Translations under genes and position numbers: made by a program
Shown: positions 32,553 to 40,608 of the stretch, piece by piece
How positions within the stretch are numbered: position 1 is the first letter of the stretch
Layout of the letters: every line of letters starts with the position of its first letter
NCBI GenBank assembly: GCA_035629075.1
Contig: DASPIK010000080.1
Coordinates: 80,953-144,952 of the forward strand
Origin: JAEZPW01 sp035629075
Lineage (GTDB): Bacteria; Acidobacteriota; Terriglobia; Terriglobales; Acidobacteriaceae
Direction of reading: 5' to 3'
DNA length: 64,000 nucleotides
Notes under the pieces: model-generated
Seen by the model: the letters and a program-made list of their open reading frames with translations, nothing else
Told to the model about the DNA's origin: nothing
Database searches by the model: none

Positions 32553-33157
32553 CAGGGCTCTGAACTTGTTCCGTAGACTTCCTTGTGCAACCAAGCCCGT
32601 GCCTTGACCCATTCGCGTCGCACGGTGCGCTCAGATAGCCCAAGCAACTCAGCTATCTCCTGTTCACTAAGCCCGACGAAGAATCGGTACTCCACGATCT
32701 GTCGGGCGCGCTCATCCATCTGGCCCAGTCGGTCGAGAGCCGAGTCCAGTGCGACTAGGTCGGCATCTGCTCCGCCGGCCGCGATCTGCTTGCCGTCGAA
32801 GCTGGTGTGAACCCATTCGCCTCCATGCTTCTCCGCATTGCGATGGCGGGCATGATCGATCAGGATCTGACGCATTGCGCGCGCAGCCACTGCGAAAAAG
32901 TGGTCGCGATCGTTGACGTTCAGGTCCGCGTCACTGGACAGCTTCAGGTAAGCCTCGTGAACCAGTGCTGTCGGATGAAGTGTGTGGCCGGGGCGCTCCC
33001 GTCGGAGTTGCTGTTGGGCGATTCGCCGCAGATGGGCGTAGACGGCACCAATCAGGCGGTCGAAGTTCTCCCTGCCGCCGTCGCGCGCCTCCACCAGTAA
33101 TCGTGTCACTTCCAGGACGTCTGCGTTATCGCGACCCGATGCTGGCCCTACGGGCAA
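32552..33157 (-). CDS. ECF-type RNA polymerase sigma factor (TIGR02999-like)
   Basis: 201 residues with a sigma2 region (RENFDRLIGAVYAHLRRIAQQQLRRE), the HPTALVHEAYLKL segment typical of the TIGR02999 group, and a sigma4 helix-turn-helix (LSEQEIAELLGLSERTVRREWVKAR). The frame is open to a GTG at 33223, but the TTG at 33157 is preferred because AGGGGAGGAAGA directly precedes it. The stop overlaps the start of the kinase gene, so both are made together. No anti-sigma factor is adjacent; the kinase may serve in its place, which is inference. Confidence 0.9.
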   Translation of the reverse strand: MPVGPASGRDNADVLEVTRLLVEARDGGRENFDRLIGAVYAHLRRIAQQQLRRERPGHTLHPTALVHEAYLKLSSDADLNVNDRDHFFAVAARAMRQILIDHARHRNAEKHGGEWVHTSFDGKQIAAGGADADLVALDSALDRLGQMDERARQIVEYRFFVGLSEQEIAELLGLSERTVRREWVKARAWLHKEVYGTSSEP

Positions 33158-33171
33158 ATCTTCCTCCCCTG

Positions 33172-33191
33172 ATGTCCGGTTTGGCGGACAT
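33172..33191. promoter_or_regulatory. inverted repeat in the sigma factor/methyltransferase divergent region
   Basis: ATGTCCG (33172-33178) and CGGACAT (33185-33191) form a perfect 7-bp inverted repeat with a 6-nt spacer, just before the sigma factor ribosome-binding site. It may be an operator or a leader hairpin. Confidence 0.4.
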
Positions 33192-33265
33192 TCCTCGCAT
33201 ATAGCGATGAGGGGGCACCCCACCCCAAAGTTACTGAAGAGTATACGCCAGATTCGGAGCTACAA

Positions 33266-34372
33266 ATGGCTACTGTTCCCAACATCCAAGATGCTGCTGC
33301 TGAACGTCGGGACGCCCTTGTCGAGCAGATTGTGTCGTCAGCTTCCACTGCAATGCAGCTATTCACGATCTATTTGGGCGATCAGCTAGGGCTTTACGAT
33401 GTACTAGCCGCAGACGGGCCTATGAACGCAACACAACTCGCCCGCCGAACCGGCACCGCGCCCCGTTATGTTCGTGAGTGGCTGGAGCAGCAGAGCGTCG
33501 CAGGCATTCTCGAAGTCGAGAACCCGGACGACGCGCCGGAAAGACGCCGTTTTTATCTCCCGGCGGGGCATGACGAAGTTCTAGCGGACCGCGAGAGCCT
33601 CAACTACCTGGCTCCCTTGCCCCAGGTTGTTGCGGGTGCTGTCGCACCTATTCAGCAGCTCCTCTCGGCGTGGCGCAATGGAATCGGAGTTCCCTATGAG
33701 GCATATGGGCGCACGTTCGTGGAGGGGCAAGCTCGCATGAATCGTGCCGCTTTTCTGCACCAACTCGCCCCGGAATGGCTGCCGGTGTTGCCGGGATGGC
33801 AGAAACTGCTCCAAACGAATGCGACAGTTCGTGTAGCCGACATTGGCTGCGGTGCCGGATGGTCCAGCATCGGAATGGCTCTTCACTGTTCGAATGCGGA
33901 AGTGCACGGGTTCGACTTCGACGCGTCTTCTATCGAACTGGCCAAGGCGAATGCCGCTGAATTCGGTGTCTCCGACCGCGTGACTTTTCAAGTACGCGAT
34001 GCTTCCGATAGCGAGGTGGCCGGAAACTATGACCTGGTTATGGCGCTTGAGTGTGTTCACGACATGTCGAATCCGGTTGCCGCGCTTCAGACCATGCGCC
34101 GCCTCGTCCGCCCTGATGGATACGTCCTTGTTGTCGATGAACGGGTTGCCGATCGTTTCGTTCCGCGTGCTGATGGACTCGAGTCGCTGATGTATGGGTT
34201 TAGCGTGCTGCACTGCTTGCCGGTGGGAATGGCAGAGCAACCATCGGCGGCCACGGGAACGGTGATGCGATGTGAGACTCTCGTCCACTACGCTACCCAG
34301 GCGGGTTTCGGGGGCGTCGAATTGCTACCTATCGACCACCCGATGTTCCGGTTCTACTGGCTCAAGCAATAG
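33266..34372 (+). CDS. SAM-dependent methyltransferase with N-terminal winged helix
   Basis: 368 residues. The N-terminal 90 residues form a winged-helix domain (LGDQLGLYDVLAADGPMNATQLARRTGT) of the type found in O-methyltransferases. Residues from about 185 form a class I Rossmann domain: VADIGCGAGWSSIGMAL is motif I, EVHGFDFDASSIELAK supplies the ribose-binding acidic residues, and YDLVMALECVHDMSNP is the post-core block. The layout resembles Rv2258c-like proteins whose substrates are mostly unknown. It is divergent from the ECF sigma factor; GGAG precedes the ATG. Confidence 0.88.
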   Translation: MATVPNIQDAAAERRDALVEQIVSSASTAMQLFTIYLGDQLGLYDVLAADGPMNATQLARRTGTAPRYVREWLEQQSVAGILEVENPDDAPERRRFYLPAGHDEVLADRESLNYLAPLPQVVAGAVAPIQQLLSAWRNGIGVPYEAYGRTFVEGQARMNRAAFLHQLAPEWLPVLPGWQKLLQTNATVRVADIGCGAGWSSIGMALHCSNAEVHGFDFDASSIELAKANAAEFGVSDRVTFQVRDASDSEVAGNYDLVMALECVHDMSNPVAALQTMRRLVRPDGYVLVVDERVADRFVPRADGLESLMYGFSVLHCLPVGMAEQPSAATGTVMRCETLVHYATQAGFGGVELLPIDHPMFRFYWLKQ

Positions 34373-34390
34373 GCGATTTGTGAACCTCAT

Positions 34391-34427
34391 CGGCGGTGAT
34401 GCGCAAAGCACGCCGCCATTTCTTTTG
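34391..34427 (+). terminator. probable terminator of the methyltransferase gene
   Basis: GGCGG near 34392 pairs with CCGCC near 34413, with a bulged extension, followed by TTTCTTTT. The remaining 150 nt before the next gene show no clear element. Confidence 0.4.
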
Positions 34428-34585
34428 CTGCTCTTGTCCCTTCGATCCTGCTTGCGACGCTTGCCACAGTGCGAACCGGCCTCAGGAATGATTCACTTTT
34501 TTGTGGAGCGCCGATGAAAAAAGCGTGTCACGAATGTCCGCTGTAACGAATCTTTAACGTATTAGTAGGTGAGGGCAGAAACGAG

Positions 34586-35899
34586 ATGTTGGGCACCTAC
34601 AGTTCCGAAGCGAATCAGATCGGTACAGCGCGCCGAAACTTAAGGGTACTGTACATCGCAGTTGCGGTAGCCGCTCTTTTTGCTAGCACTGGCTTAGCCG
34701 CGGCGCAGACGAGTTCGCCACAGAGTTACCCGACAAAGCGCATCGTCGATCCCAAAACGGTTCGCCGCCAGGCTCCGGCGCCTGTGCGCTTCGTCCTGAA
34801 GCCGTTCAGCATAGCGGGGTCCAAAGTAGAGGCTGGACTGAATATCGTCGAGGACTCCAAGATCCACAACCGCCTGCAAATCATGCTGGCTGATCCGCAT
34901 GTGCGGCCAATTGTTGGCAACCTCGGTGATGGCAGTGGCTTTGGGCTTGGCGTCGCATTCAACACGGCCGGAACTGACGAGAGAAAGCTTGCGCTCGAAG
35001 GTGACGCGCACGCCACGGTTAAGCAGTACGTTGAAGCAAACCTGTCAGCACGATTGCTCAGCCGCGATACTCCTATCGGCGCGCTGACGTTTCGGACGGG
35101 TGTTGGTTACAAGATGCGGCCGGAAGAGGACTTTTACGGTGTCGGACCGGCAAGTGACTTTCGCACGAATTACAACCTGATCGAGCGCTCTACTTCGGCG
35201 ACTGTCGAAGTGAAACGCGGCAAGCGTGTGCGTTTCGGAACTCAACTTAAGTTCTCGGATACGGTCATCGTGAACGGTCGCGATCTGAACTTTCCAAGCA
35301 CTCGTCAGGCGTATGCGCCAACCGAGCTAGCGGGACTGGGCGGCGCGCAACTCTTTGAAACTTCCGCGTTCGTTGAATACGACACGCGTGCCGGCAGAAC
35401 TTCTCCCGTGAAGGGCCTGTATGTGAAGGCGCTTGCGTCCTCCGTCGAAGGCATCGATGGTGATTTCGGGTACTGGCAGTACAAGATTGATCAGCGTGCG
35501 TACGTCCCACTGGCGAGTCCGCGTCGAGTTTTCGCGATCCGTACGCTGCTCGTGTTTTCGGACCCGCGTGGGGCATCGCAGGTTCCGTTCTTTCGGTTAG
35601 CACGGCTTGGAAACTCCGAAACGCTGCGTGGATTCGATCCGAATCGCTTCTACGGCAGGAACGCAGCAGCTTGGAACGCGGAGTATCGCACCGATCTGAC
35701 TGGCGGTCTGGGTGCATTCGCGTTCACGGATTTCGGGCAGGTTTTCAATCGCCGCGCCGACTTCAACACTAGCAATTTTCAAGTAACGTATGGCGCCGGT
35801 CTGCAGGTTAAGACTGCTCGCGCGATCCTGCTTCGTACTTATGTGGCGCGTTCGAGTGAAGGCACGCGCCTGATGATTTCGTTCGGTCCAACTTTTTAA
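34586..35899 (+). CDS. Omp85/BamA-type outer-membrane beta-barrel protein
   Basis: 437 residues. The signal-like helix is at about 19-40 (LRVLYIAVAVAALFASTGLAAAQ). No POTRA repeats are visible; after a short linker the sequence alternates strands as in a barrel and ends with TRLMISFGPTF, a C-terminal Phe targeting signal. SETLRGFDPNRFYGR matches the conserved RGF/RGY motif of the Omp85/D15 surface-antigen family, and DFYGVGPAS is also typical. It is the first of four tightly spaced genes. Barrel-only Omp85 proteins may form pores or move proteins or lipids; its role here is unknown. Confidence 0.85.
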   Translation: MLGTYSSEANQIGTARRNLRVLYIAVAVAALFASTGLAAAQTSSPQSYPTKRIVDPKTVRRQAPAPVRFVLKPFSIAGSKVEAGLNIVEDSKIHNRLQIMLADPHVRPIVGNLGDGSGFGLGVAFNTAGTDERKLALEGDAHATVKQYVEANLSARLLSRDTPIGALTFRTGVGYKMRPEEDFYGVGPASDFRTNYNLIERSTSATVEVKRGKRVRFGTQLKFSDTVIVNGRDLNFPSTRQAYAPTELAGLGGAQLFETSAFVEYDTRAGRTSPVKGLYVKALASSVEGIDGDFGYWQYKIDQRAYVPLASPRRVFAIRTLLVFSDPRGASQVPFFRLARLGNSETLRGFDPNRFYGRNAAAWNAEYRTDLTGGLGAFAFTDFGQVFNRRADFNTSNFQVTYGAGLQVKTARAILLRTYVARSSEGTRLMISFGPTF

Positions 35900-35911
35900 A
35901 GGGGTCCTCCG

Positions 35912-37327
35912 ATGAAGAACTACTTGCGGAATCTCGCTTTACTGATGGCCATCGGTCTAGCGCTTGCTTTGCCTGCCGGCGCGCAGCAGCTTGCGGTTCA
36001 GCAGGAGGTGGTTCAGGTCGATGTGATGTGGGTTGATTACGACGAGGCCGACATCTCCGAACCGGCGGGCCGAGACAGTGGTTACTACTACGACTTCATC
36101 GACGGCACCATCATTCAGCAAGTTAAGCAGGGATTCGATTTCCCGCGGATTGCACGCAAGGTATTGGGTCGTTCGAAGGAAGCGCTCAATGTCAACGCCG
36201 TTGACGCCGTGCCAGATTCATCCTGGTTCACGAACCGCAATGGCATGCTTCCGATGTCTCTGTACGAGATTCGCCGCGGCCCAAACCAGGACGAAGGCCC
36301 TGTGGGCGAAAGTTTCACGGTCCTCCGCGCAAAAACGGTCGGTATCACGCCAGGGCTGTGGATCCGCGACGAACAAGGATCAACCTACATCCTTAAGTTC
36401 GATCCGCCAGACTATCCCGAACTAGCGACCGCTGCTGAAGTGATAAGCACGAAGTTGTTCTACGCGATCGGCTACAACGTTCCGCAGAACACGATTTTCC
36501 GTTTTCGCCGAAGTCAGCTGCAGATCGGGGACGGTGCAACGTACAAGGACAATGCGGGACGCGAACAGGCTTTAACGCCTGCCGTTTTGGAAGAGCTCCT
36601 CGCCCGCGTGGCGCAGGAGAAGTCGGGGCGATATCGGGTAGTGGCGAGCAAGCTTCTGCCGGGAAAACCCAAAGGCGGCTTCAAGTTCGCTGGCGTGCGC
36701 GAGGACGATCCGAACGACATCATCCCGCATGAGCATCGCCGCGACGTCCGTGGTTTGCGCGTATTCAGCGCATGGCTGGAACACAACGATATTCGCGTTG
36801 GCAACACGCTCGACATGTACGTGGAAGAGCACGGACGCCGATTCCTGCGTCACTACCTGATCGACTTCGGATCGACCTTGGGCAGCGATACTTTGTTCCC
36901 GAACCGGCCTGAAGTTGGCCACGAACATCAGTTCGATATGAAACAAGCCGGCACGACGCTGCTGACGTTGGGATTGCGACAGCCGGCATGGACTGAGCCT
37001 GAGCCAATCCGCTTCGCAAGCGTTGGCCGATACAGCGCTGAAGATTTCGATCCGCGCCGCTGGAAGTCCAACTTTCCGTTGGTTGCATTCGAGAACATGA
37101 CGGAAGCGGATGCGCGCTGGGCGGCAGAGATCGTCGGTTCGTTCACCGATGAGCAAATTCGGGCGGCAGTTGAGACCGGGGAGATCTCTGAGCCGGCCGC
37201 GGAGGACTACCTGGTGAAGCAGCTCATAGGTAGGCGAGACCGAATCGTTGACGCTTACTTGGACAGGTCAGTGGCCGATCGCACGCGAGTGGCAAGCAAT
37301 ATCGTCAAGCCTGCCTTGCGGAAGTGA
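35912..37327 (+). CDS. exported protein with atypical-kinase motif set
   Basis: 471 residues, 12 nt after the barrel gene, ribosome-binding site AAGGGG. Residues 1-25 are a signal peptide (ALLMAIGLALALPAGAQQ). I do not recognise a named family, but residues of a HipA/PI4K/Fam20-like kinase fold appear in order: YILKFDPPD (Lys162), AAEVISTKLFYAIGYNVPQ (Glu176), a hinge-like VVASKLLPG, AWLEHNDIRVGNTLD (Asp293, Asn298, spaced as in HRDxxxxN) and YLIDFGSTLGS (Asp318, DFG-like). This suggests an extracytoplasmic phosphotransferase. A catalytically dead fold or a sugar kinase are alternatives. Confidence 0.75.
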   Translation: MKNYLRNLALLMAIGLALALPAGAQQLAVQQEVVQVDVMWVDYDEADISEPAGRDSGYYYDFIDGTIIQQVKQGFDFPRIARKVLGRSKEALNVNAVDAVPDSSWFTNRNGMLPMSLYEIRRGPNQDEGPVGESFTVLRAKTVGITPGLWIRDEQGSTYILKFDPPDYPELATAAEVISTKLFYAIGYNVPQNTIFRFRRSQLQIGDGATYKDNAGREQALTPAVLEELLARVAQEKSGRYRVVASKLLPGKPKGGFKFAGVREDDPNDIIPHEHRRDVRGLRVFSAWLEHNDIRVGNTLDMYVEEHGRRFLRHYLIDFGSTLGSDTLFPNRPEVGHEHQFDMKQAGTTLLTLGLRQPAWTEPEPIRFASVGRYSAEDFDPRRWKSNFPLVAFENMTEADARWAAEIVGSFTDEQIRAAVETGEISEPAAEDYLVKQLIGRRDRIVDAYLDRSVADRTRVASNIVKPALRK

Positions 37328-37405
37328 GCTTCAAGAGTTCACTCGGCCTACGGGAGTTTTTGAACGAGTTGTATGGCAGTGGTTAGTAAGTGGAGTGAGG
37401 GAATC

Positions 37406-39622
37406 ATGACGAGCCTGGTGTTAAGCCTATATCGCAGTGCAACTGGACAGGCAATTCTGCTGTTCCTTTACCTGTTCCTCGTGCTGACCAGTTACGTTGT
37501 AGGTAAGGTCGCGCGCGACGCGCTGTTCCTCGATCAGTTCAAGGCCGTGCAATTGCCTTATGCGGATATAGCGATCGCATTGCTCGTCGGGGGAGTGGTA
37601 GCTGCATACGTCCGACTGGGCCGATTCTTCCGCCTGGATCGCCTCCTGATGCTGAGCCTGATGGGGTACTCGCTGACCGCAGCGGCATTCTGGATGATTG
37701 GCACGCGCTACGAGGTGGCCTGGATCTACCCAGTGGTTTATGTGTGGATAGGAATTTTCGGCGTGCTTGCAACCGCTCAGGTGTGGACGCTTGCAACGTT
37801 CGTTTTCACCACTCGTGAGGCCAAAAGCAGTTTCAGTGTCATCGGCAGCGGTGCGATCTCTGGGTGGATCGTCGGAGGTTACCTCTCCAAGGCGCTGGCG
37901 TCTCGCTTTGGCGCCGAGTCGTTGCTGCTCGTGATGGCGTTCGCGCTGGCGGCCTCCACCTTCGTCGTCGCGGCAATCTGGAACGCGCGGGAGAACGTGA
38001 ATGGTGCCGGTCGCGACGAGTCGGCCACTCATGAACCTGTTGTTGCGCAGTTCCGAAAGATCATGGGAATGCCGCATGTTCGGGCGATAGCGGCATTGAT
38101 ATGCCTTTCCTCGTTTGCGACCACCACATCGGGTTGGCAGTTCAAAGCTATCGCGAAGCAGAGCATACCTTCGACCGATGCGCTGGCCGCGTTCTTTGGA
38201 GAGTTCAATTTCTATGCCGGCATCTTGTCGTTGCTGGTGCAGTTGTTCCTCACGTCCAGGATTCTGAAGCGGTTCGGAATTGGCCCCGCACTGCTGGTTG
38301 TTCCGATTGCGTTGCTGCTAGGCGCGGGCGGACTGCTGGCGTTCGGGACTCTAGCCGCCGCGGTTGTGCTCAAGGGATTCGACCAGGTATTCCGCTACTC
38401 GGTAGACAAGTCCACCGTAGAGATGCTTTACCTGCCGCTAGCGTCGGAGGTTAAGGTGCAGGCCAAGTCGTTCGTTGACACGGTGATCTGGCGCATGGGC
38501 GACGGGTTTGCCGGTGTCGGTATTCTGGTTGCGGCGAACTACCTCGAACTCTCCGCGCGCTCCGTTGGCTGGATCACCTTGGGTTCCGTGTTGTTGTGGG
38601 GCTGCGTCGCACTCATCGCACGCCGGACGTACGTTCGCAGCCTGAGCGAAATCGTGCAGTCGGCTGCTCCGGCACCGCTGGCGCCCGAACCGCCTTCACC
38701 CCGACTTGAAAGCTACGCTCCGCTACTGGGGGCGGACGAGGATCAACTCGCGTTCATGTTGAAGTCGCGCGACCTGGAGATGCAGCGTGCCGGCATTGCA
38801 TTAGTTGCGCTACAACAGCGTCGTAACCAAGCGGCTTCGGTTATCGACCGCCTGGACAATGCAGACCTAAGCACAGTGGCGAAGTCGGCACTGATAGCGT
38901 TCGGCAATTCAGTCACGGACACGCTGCACGATCACCTTGCCAATCCGAGCGTTCGTCCAACGGTCCGTGTTGCCATTACGGATGTGCTGGTCGGCATCGG
39001 TACGCAGAAAGCGCTGCGCGCGCTGGAGGGGAATCTGGACGATCGCGATCCGCAAGTCCGGGATGCTGTGATTTGTGGAATCGCAAGGATCGTGAAAAAG
39101 AACACCCGCGTTGTCTCCGACGCACGAAAGGTCGAGAACGCTCTCGCACTCGAAATCGCGCAGCACTATCGTTCGTATCAGGTGCTGGTACAACAGACGG
39201 AGCTGGCAAAATCAGCTCCAGCGAAGACTGCAGCACTCCGGGAGACGATAGAGGTCGAGGCCCGGCGGATCTTCCGGTTGCTGAGCGTTCGTTACCCTGG
39301 CAACAACTTGCACGCCGCTTACGCAGCTATTCGTTCGCGCGTGCCAACGCTACGGGATACCGCGCTTGAGTTGCTCGAAAACACGCTGGATCCGCGCCTG
39401 CGCCGCATGGTGTTGCCTCTGTTTGATGAGTCACTCAGCCTCGCCGACCGCGCTGCCATCGGCATGCGGCTGTTTGGAAATGCGTCAGCTACGACGGAAG
39501 CGCGGTCCAACACTGCACGCCGGAAATCGATGGCAGCGGCCGCTTGTGGGCCTCGGCTGTGCTACTCGGCTGCTATTGCACGCGCGAAAGAAGCCAAAAC
39601 AAACATCATGGGAGCGGCATGA
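37406..39622 (+). CDS. nucleotide-translocase-like (NTT/Npt-type MFS) membrane protein with helical-repeat tail
   Basis: About 738 residues from the ATG at 37406 (GTGAGGGA before it); an ATG at 37373 would add 11. The first 430 or so residues form roughly a dozen membrane helices, with KVARDALFLDQF after the first helix. That motif and layout resemble the ATP/ADP translocase and NTP/NDP exchange (NTT/Npt1-Npt2) family. A Pro-rich linker and some 280 residues of HEAT-like helical repeats follow (IALVALQQRRNQAASVIDRL, ALRALEGNLDDRDPQVRDAV). Its stop overlaps the phosphatase start (ATGA). Transport of nucleotides is inferred from the family, not shown. Confidence 0.78.
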   Translation: MTSLVLSLYRSATGQAILLFLYLFLVLTSYVVGKVARDALFLDQFKAVQLPYADIAIALLVGGVVAAYVRLGRFFRLDRLLMLSLMGYSLTAAAFWMIGTRYEVAWIYPVVYVWIGIFGVLATAQVWTLATFVFTTREAKSSFSVIGSGAISGWIVGGYLSKALASRFGAESLLLVMAFALAASTFVVAAIWNARENVNGAGRDESATHEPVVAQFRKIMGMPHVRAIAALICLSSFATTTSGWQFKAIAKQSIPSTDALAAFFGEFNFYAGILSLLVQLFLTSRILKRFGIGPALLVVPIALLLGAGGLLAFGTLAAAVVLKGFDQVFRYSVDKSTVEMLYLPLASEVKVQAKSFVDTVIWRMGDGFAGVGILVAANYLELSARSVGWITLGSVLLWGCVALIARRTYVRSLSEIVQSAAPAPLAPEPPSPRLESYAPLLGADEDQLAFMLKSRDLEMQRAGIALVALQQRRNQAASVIDRLDNADLSTVAKSALIAFGNSVTDTLHDHLANPSVRPTVRVAITDVLVGIGTQKALRALEGNLDDRDPQVRDAVICGIARIVKKNTRVVSDARKVENALALEIAQHYRSYQVLVQQTELAKSAPAKTAALRETIEVEARRIFRLLSVRYPGNNLHAAYAAIRSRVPTLRDTALELLENTLDPRLRRMVLPLFDESLSLADRAAIGMRLFGNASATTEARSNTARRKSMAAAACGPRLCYSAAIARAKEAKTNIMGAA

Positions 39623-40563
39623 AGTACCTGACCACAGTGACTCAAGTATTTTCATGGTCGAGGATCGCAGCTTTGACTGCGGTCCTCGTTTTTTCTACTG
39701 GCGTAATTTGGGCGATTGAAATCCCACTTCCAAACAGTCGAGAATCAGTGAAGATCGCCATCATTGGCGATCCCGGTACGGGCGGCAATCGGCAGCGCGA
39801 TATCGCAGAGCGGCTGCAAGAAGCGCGCCAGCTTTTTCCATTCACTGCCGTTTTCATGCTGGGTGACAATCTTTATGGACGCGAGCGGCCGAAGGATTAT
39901 CTCGAGAAATTCGAGAAGCCGTATAGCGCGTTGCTTAACTCGGGTGTTAAGTTTTACGCCGTCCTCGGCAATCACGATACACCCGAGCAGCGCATGTACC
40001 CCGGTTTCAATATGGGGGGCAAGCGGTACTACTCGTTCGACGCCGCGCCTGGCGTTCGCGTGTTTGCGCTAGACACGACCGACTTGAACGATGCCCAGAT
40101 TCGCTGGATCCGACAGGAACTCGCCCGTCCAGGTGCCAACTGGAAAATCGTAATCATGCATCATCCACTGTACTCATCAGGGAAGCGTCACGGGCCTGAG
40201 CTGGGCATGCGTGAGGTGTTGGAGCCGATCTTTGTTGATGCCGGAGTGAACCTCGTGTTCTCCGGACACGAACACTTCTACGAACGCCACACTGCACAGC
40301 GTGGAATCCAGTACTTCATTTCTGGCGCGGCAGGGAAGCTCCGCAAAAACGGCATTCGAGCCGGTGACGGGACCGCCTGCGGCTTCGACCAGGATAATAG
40401 CTTCATGCTTCTGGAGGTTGGGCCGGATGCGGCGTACTTCGCATCGGTAGCGCGAGACGGCACCGTGGTGGATTCCGGCGAGATAATTCGGAAGGCATCC
40501 CAACTGCAGAGCGCTCAGTGTCGCACGCCAATACAGGCGGCCCGGGGCGCTGGTAGGAAATAA
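39619..40563 (+). CDS. exported metallophosphoesterase (purple acid phosphatase-like)
   Basis: 314 residues, starting within the stop of the transporter gene. The N-terminus has a signal or anchor helix (IAALTAVLVFSTGVIWAIEI). All calcineurin-like metal motifs are present in order: IIGDPGTGG, MLGDNLYG, VLGNHDT, VIMHHPLY and VFSGHEHFYER. The order and the NHD/GHEHFYER forms resemble small acid phosphatases. It would remove phosphate from proteins, nucleotides or other esters in the periplasm. As fourth gene of the barrel/kinase-like/translocase-like set it is a natural counterpart to the kinase-like protein. Confidence 0.88.
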   Translation: MKYLTTVTQVFSWSRIAALTAVLVFSTGVIWAIEIPLPNSRESVKIAIIGDPGTGGNRQRDIAERLQEARQLFPFTAVFMLGDNLYGRERPKDYLEKFEKPYSALLNSGVKFYAVLGNHDTPEQRMYPGFNMGGKRYYSFDAAPGVRVFALDTTDLNDAQIRWIRQELARPGANWKIVIMHHPLYSSGKRHGPELGMREVLEPIFVDAGVNLVFSGHEHFYERHTAQRGIQYFISGAAGKLRKNGIRAGDGTACGFDQDNSFMLLEVGPDAAYFASVARDGTVVDSGEIIRKASQLQSAQCRTPIQAARGAGRK

Positions 40564-40608
40564 GAAAAGCCGTCCAGCAGGCTGCGAGTTTCTTCTCTCT
40601 TTCGTGCT

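Noticed and set aside
36572..37156. Open frame of 194 codons opposite the kinase-like gene
   Set aside because: The composition is that of a reverse-strand shadow and it has no ribosome-binding site.
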